Assembly: GCF_003818135.1 (NCBI RefSeq)
Contig: NZ_RPOH01000062.1
Location: 1-64,000, forward strand
DNA from: Buttiauxella warmboldiae
GTDB taxonomy: Bacteria; Pseudomonadota; Gammaproteobacteria; Enterobacterales; Enterobacteriaceae
Length of the DNA stretch: 64,000 nucleotides
Direction of reading: 5' to 3'
Within the stretch, counting starts at the first letter, position 1. Each line of letters opens with the position of its first letter. The position numbers were made by a program, and so were the translations under genes. This document shows, in pieces, positions 60,707 through 64,000 of this stretch. Below the pieces are notes generated by a model. That model saw only the letters and a list, made by a program, of their open reading frames with translations, made no database searches and was not told the origin of the DNA.

Positions 60707-62011
60707 ATGAAATTTCCCGGCAAACGTAAATCCAAACATTATTTCCCTGTTAGCGCGCGCGATCCTTTACTGCAACAGGTTCAGCCTGAAAATGAAACCG
60801 GCACTTCCTGGATTGTCGGGATCGACCAGACGCTGGTGGATATCGAAGCCAAAGTGGACGACGAATTTGTTCACCGTTACGGGTTGAGTTTCGGCCATTC
60901 GCTGGTGATTGAAGATGAGGTTGCGGAAGCGCTGTATCAGGAACTGGTGCAAAAGGATCTTATTACTCACCAGTTTGCCGGCGGCACCATCGGTAACACC
61001 ATGCACAACTATTCGGTATTGGCCGACGATCGCTCCGTTTTACTCGGCGTGATGTGCAGCAATATCGAAATTGGCAGCTACGCCTATCGTTACTTGTGTA
61101 ATACCTCCAGCCGCACCGATCTCAACTACCTGCAAGGCGTCAATGGCCCGATTGGCCGCTGCTTTACGCTGATTGGCGAGCAGGGCGAGCGTACTTTTGC
61201 CATCAGCCCTGGCCATATGAACCAGCTGCATGCCGATAGTATTCCTGAAGAGGTGATTGCTGGCGCATCTGCGCTGGTTCTGACTTCCTACCTGGTACGC
61301 TGCAAAGACGGTGAGCCGATGCCGGAAGCGACCATGCAGGCCATCGCGTACGCGAAGAAGCACAACGTGCCGGTGGTGCTTACCCTCGGCACCAAATACG
61401 TTATCGCGGAAAATCCGCAGTGGTGGCAGGCGTTCCTCAAAGAGCACGTCTCGATTCTGGCGATGAACGAAGAAGAGGGGCTGGCGCTGACCGGTGAAAG
61501 CGACCCGCTGCTGGCGGCTGATAAAGCGCTGGACTGGGTCGATTTAGTGCTGTGTACCGCCGGGCCGGTTGGCCTGTATATGGCGGGTTTTACCGAAGAG
61601 TCGTCAAAACGCACCACGCAGCATCCGCTGTTGCCGGGCGCGATTGCTGAATTTAACCAGTATGAATTTAGCCGCGCGATGCGCCACAAAGATTGCCAGA
61701 ACCCGCTGCGTATTTTCTCGCATATCGCGCCGTACATGGGCGGACCTGAAAAAATCATGAACACCAATGGCGCGGGCGACGGCGCGCTGGCGGCGCTGCT
61801 GCACGATATTACGGCGAATAACTATCACCGTGCTAACGTGCCGAACTCCAGCAAACACCAGTGCACCTGGCTGACCTATTCGTCCCTGGCGCAGGTATGT
61901 AAATACGCCAATCGCGTGAGTTATCAGGTATTGAACCAGCATTCTCCGCGTCTGACGCGTGGTTTGCCAGAGCGCGAAGATAGCCTTGAAGAGTCTTACT
62001 GGGCTCGTTGA
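60707..62011 (+). CDS. gsk: inosine-guanosine kinase
   Basis: PfkB-family nucleoside kinase of 434 residues, the E. coli length, used in purine salvage. The anion-hole and catalytic base motif is MNTNGAGDGALAALLHD (about residue 345-360), and the N-terminal substrate region is ITHQFAGGTIGNTMHNYSVLA. ATG at 60707 (MKFPGKRKSKHYFP) matches E. coli; a TTG four codons upstream is less likely. The end SLEESYWAR is conserved. Confidence 0.97.
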   Translation: MKFPGKRKSKHYFPVSARDPLLQQVQPENETGTSWIVGIDQTLVDIEAKVDDEFVHRYGLSFGHSLVIEDEVAEALYQELVQKDLITHQFAGGTIGNTMHNYSVLADDRSVLLGVMCSNIEIGSYAYRYLCNTSSRTDLNYLQGVNGPIGRCFTLIGEQGERTFAISPGHMNQLHADSIPEEVIAGASALVLTSYLVRCKDGEPMPEATMQAIAYAKKHNVPVVLTLGTKYVIAENPQWWQAFLKEHVSILAMNEEEGLALTGESDPLLAADKALDWVDLVLCTAGPVGLYMAGFTEESSKRTTQHPLLPGAIAEFNQYEFSRAMRHKDCQNPLRIFSHIAPYMGGPEKIMNTNGAGDGALAALLHDITANNYHRANVPNSSKHQCTWLTYSSLAQVCKYANRVSYQVLNQHSPRLTRGLPEREDSLEESYWAR

Positions 62012-62028
62012 TTCCCTGCGAATGCCCT

Positions 62029-62106
62029 TACCCTAACCTTCTCCCCGGGAGAGGGTTAGGGTCGGTTTTCTCCTTCTCCTGGGGCAGAAGGCTGGGATGA
62101 GGGCGG
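62029..62106 (+). repeat. dispersed palindromic repeat, copy 4 (double)
   Basis: Two elements in a row, 17 bases after the gsk stop. The first (62029-62062) is a palindrome with ends ACCCTAACC/GGTTAGGGT and a TTCTCCCCGGGAGAGGG core. The second (62067-62106) is TTCTCCTTCTCCTGGGGC then AGAAGGCTGGGATGAGGGCGG, a diverged copy of the common element. The convergent ybaL coding sequence ends inside the first and runs through the whole of the second. Confidence 0.75.
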
Positions 62107-63753
62107 GTTAGCCAGTAGCCCCATCATCGTATTGGCAATTTCGCGTTCGCCCATCACCACCTGATTGGCTCCGCGTTCGGTAATATAATCTACTTCATCG
62201 TCATAGTGGGCGCGGGCAATAATCTCGATGTTCGGGCATTTGGTGCGCGCGGCCGCGACAATCTCCCCGGCCTCGTAGCCGTTGGGGATCGTTAACAACA
62301 GCCAGCGTGCGCAATCCAGGTGTGCGAGATTCATGATCTCTTCACTGGCGGCATTGCCCAGCACCGCGCGAATGCCACGCTCCCGCAGCTCCTCCACCCG
62401 ATTGCGTGACGTTTCAATCACCACCAGCGGGATCCCCTGAGCCAGTAATTTCTCACCCAGCAAACTCCCCACGCGCCCGAAGCCAACCAGCAGGGCGTGA
62501 TGGCAGATATCAACCGGAATTTGCTTCTCGTCTTCGAGAGCTTCCTCCAGCGTCTGCTCTTCCAGAGTTTCGGTTTTCTCGAGATAACGCTCAAGCACCG
62601 CAAACAAAATCGGGTTGAGCATAATCGACAGAATCGCCCCGGCCAGCACCAGATTTTGCCCGGTTTGCGGCAGCAGATTCAGCGCCATGCCGAGCCCGGC
62701 GAGAATAAAGGCAAATTCGCCAATCTGCGCAAGGCTGGTGGCGACGGTCAAAGCGGTACGCTGCGAGTGACCAAACAGGCGCACCAGGAAGAAAGCCGCA
62801 AGCGATTTGCCAAACACGATAATCGCCACCGTGCCCAGCACGGCGAGCGGTTCCTGAACCAGAATCATCGGGTCGAAAAGCATACCGACCGAGACAAAGA
62901 ACAGCACCGCAAAAGCATCGCGCAGCGGCAGCGTATCCTGGGCGGCTCGGTGGCTGAGCTCAGATTCGTTAAGCACCATACCGGCGAAGAATGCGCCCAG
63001 CGCAAACGAGACGTCAAACAGCTCAACGGCGCCAAAAGCGATGCCGAGCGCCAGCGCCAGAACGGCCAGCGTGAACAGCTCGCGTGAACCGGTTGCCGCA
63101 CTGCGCGCCAGAATCCACGGCACCAGACGGCGGCCAACAATCAGCATAATCGCAATAAACGCCACCACCTTACCGATAGTTAAGCTCATATCCAGCGTAA
63201 GCGATGCCAGGCCAACGTTGCCTTTTTCCAGCATGCCGGCAACGGCGGGCAGTAGCACCAGCGTTAATACCATCACCAGATCTTCAACAATCAGCCAGCC
63301 AATGGCGATTTGCCCACGCTGGCTGTCGATTAATTGCCGCTCTTCAAGCGCGCGCAGCAGCACCACGGTGCTGGCGGTGGAAAGACACAGGCCAAACACG
63401 ATGCCGGTCATCAGTGACCAACCCATCAGCGATGAAAGCCCCATGCCCAGCAGCGTCGCCACCCCGATCTGGGCGATGGCTCCGGGAATGGCGAGGGCCT
63501 TTACCGCCATCAAATCCTTCAGAGAAAAATGCAAACCGACGCCAAACATCAGCAAGATAACGCCCAGCTCCGCTAATTCGGGCGCAAGTTTAGTATCTGC
63601 AACAAAGCCTGGCGTAAAAGGGCCGGCCAGCACCCCCGCTAATAAATAGCCCACCAGCGGTGATATACGAAGCTTGCTGGCGAGCATACCGAGCAAAAAG
63701 GCCAGCACAAGGCCGCCGACAATGGTGGTGATAAGCGGGGTGGCGTGATGCAT
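62056..63753 (-). CDS. ybaL: CPA2-family cation:proton antiporter YbaL
   Basis: Inner-membrane antiporter of 565 residues related to KefB/KefC: about 12 helices (1-385, LVGYLLAGVLAGPFTPGF, LSTASTVVLLRALEERQL) and a C-terminal RCK/TrkA-N domain (about 415-545) with the NAD-type motif LLVGFGRVGSLLGEKL. Its ion is probably K+, by family. The start MHHATPLITTIVGG at 63753 follows AAAGGAGACGG. The last 17 residues (NPPSSQPSAPGEGENRP) are encoded by a dispersed repeat, replacing the E. coli tail. Confidence 0.95.
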   Translation of the reverse strand: MHHATPLITTIVGGLVLAFLLGMLASKLRISPLVGYLLAGVLAGPFTPGFVADTKLAPELAELGVILLMFGVGLHFSLKDLMAVKALAIPGAIAQIGVATLLGMGLSSLMGWSLMTGIVFGLCLSTASTVVLLRALEERQLIDSQRGQIAIGWLIVEDLVMVLTLVLLPAVAGMLEKGNVGLASLTLDMSLTIGKVVAFIAIMLIVGRRLVPWILARSAATGSRELFTLAVLALALGIAFGAVELFDVSFALGAFFAGMVLNESELSHRAAQDTLPLRDAFAVLFFVSVGMLFDPMILVQEPLAVLGTVAIIVFGKSLAAFFLVRLFGHSQRTALTVATSLAQIGEFAFILAGLGMALNLLPQTGQNLVLAGAILSIMLNPILFAVLERYLEKTETLEEQTLEEALEDEKQIPVDICHHALLVGFGRVGSLLGEKLLAQGIPLVVIETSRNRVEELRERGIRAVLGNAASEEIMNLAHLDCARWLLLTIPNGYEAGEIVAAARTKCPNIEIIARAHYDDEVDYITERGANQVVMGEREIANTMMGLLANPPSSQPSAPGEGENRP

Positions 63754-64000
63754 TCCGTCTCCTTTCGTGATCAATGTGTTCCAGTCGTTCCTGAACTCTG
63801 CTTTTAGTTTATGACAATTTTTTCATCGGGGTGGGTGTTAAATAGAGGGTTTATTTAGAAAAGGCGCGTTTAGACAAAAATTGTTGCCTGGTGGGTCTTT
63901 TATACGTTTAGTTCAGGAAAGGTCTTGCAGAGTTAGGGGATGGTGCAGGGCCAGATGATTTATCTGGCCCTTATAACTATGATTTATGACGATAATCAGG
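63754..64000. other. ybaL upstream region to window end
   Basis: 247 bases without a supported gene. It holds the ybaL promoter region (AT-rich between 63800 and 63860). GGGCCAGATGATTTATCTGGCCC at 63950-63972 is an inverted repeat (GGGCCAGAT/ATCTGGCCC) that could terminate a gene lying to the right; in E. coli that gene would be fsr. Confidence 0.5.

Overview
The window is a core chromosomal segment of a gammaproteobacterium of the family Enterobacteriaceae. Nearly every protein reads as a close relative of an Escherichia coli K-12 protein, and the gene order follows the E. coli segment from cyoE to ybaL. The sequence does not fix the genus. Several differences from E. coli (ccdA beside decR, norRVW next to a pdeB remnant, rpmE2-rpmJ2 at this locus, a pirin module inside dnaX-ybaB-recR, no aes) suggest a relative of Enterobacter, Kosakonia, Cedecea or Buttiauxella rather than Escherichia.

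Layout, left to right. Bases 1-7.4 kb (minus strand): the cytochrome bo3 operon cyoABCDE, then yajG-ampG for muropeptide import. 7.7-18.2 kb (plus): bolA, then the protein quality-control block tig, clpP, clpX, lon, hupB, ppiD, then ybaV and fadM. 18.2-26.9 kb: queC and ybaE (minus), cof (plus), the divergent cysteine-detoxification pair ccdA/decR, and the ABC exporter pair mdlAB. 27-31 kb: the nitrogen-controlled glnK-amtB operon with a clear sigma-54 promoter and NtrC site, then tesB, ybaY, atl and the 4.5S RNA gene ffs. 31.4-39.9 kb is the least conserved part: a YczE-type membrane protein, ybaA, the nitric oxide module norVW/norR, a 3' remnant of the EAL phosphodiesterase gene pdeB, the zinc-independent ribosomal protein pair rpmE2-rpmJ2, ylaC, maa, hha and tomB. 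40.4-49.2 kb: the acrAB efflux operon, its repressor acrR, the channel mscK, and rsmS. 49.2-64 kb: priC, ybaN, apt, dnaX (with a programmed frameshift site), ybaB, an inserted lysR-pirin-isochorismatase module, recR, htpG, adk, hemH, gsk and ybaL.

Regulatory sites are unusually easy to read here: three sigma-32 type promoters (clpP, lon, htpG), two sigma-54 promoters (glnK, norV), three GT-N7-AC NorR sites, an AcrR operator, a FadR-like operator before fadM, and a Zur-like palindrome before rpmE2. A palindromic repeat family occurs at four loci, each time just after the stop codon of a plus-strand gene; one copy also encodes the C-terminus of YbaL.

I found no convincing wholly new system. 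The best leads are the module that splits the dnaX-ybaB-recR operon, the nor cassette abutting the pdeB remnant, the repeat family and its capture by ybaL, and the NtrC site that sits inside the mdlB terminator.
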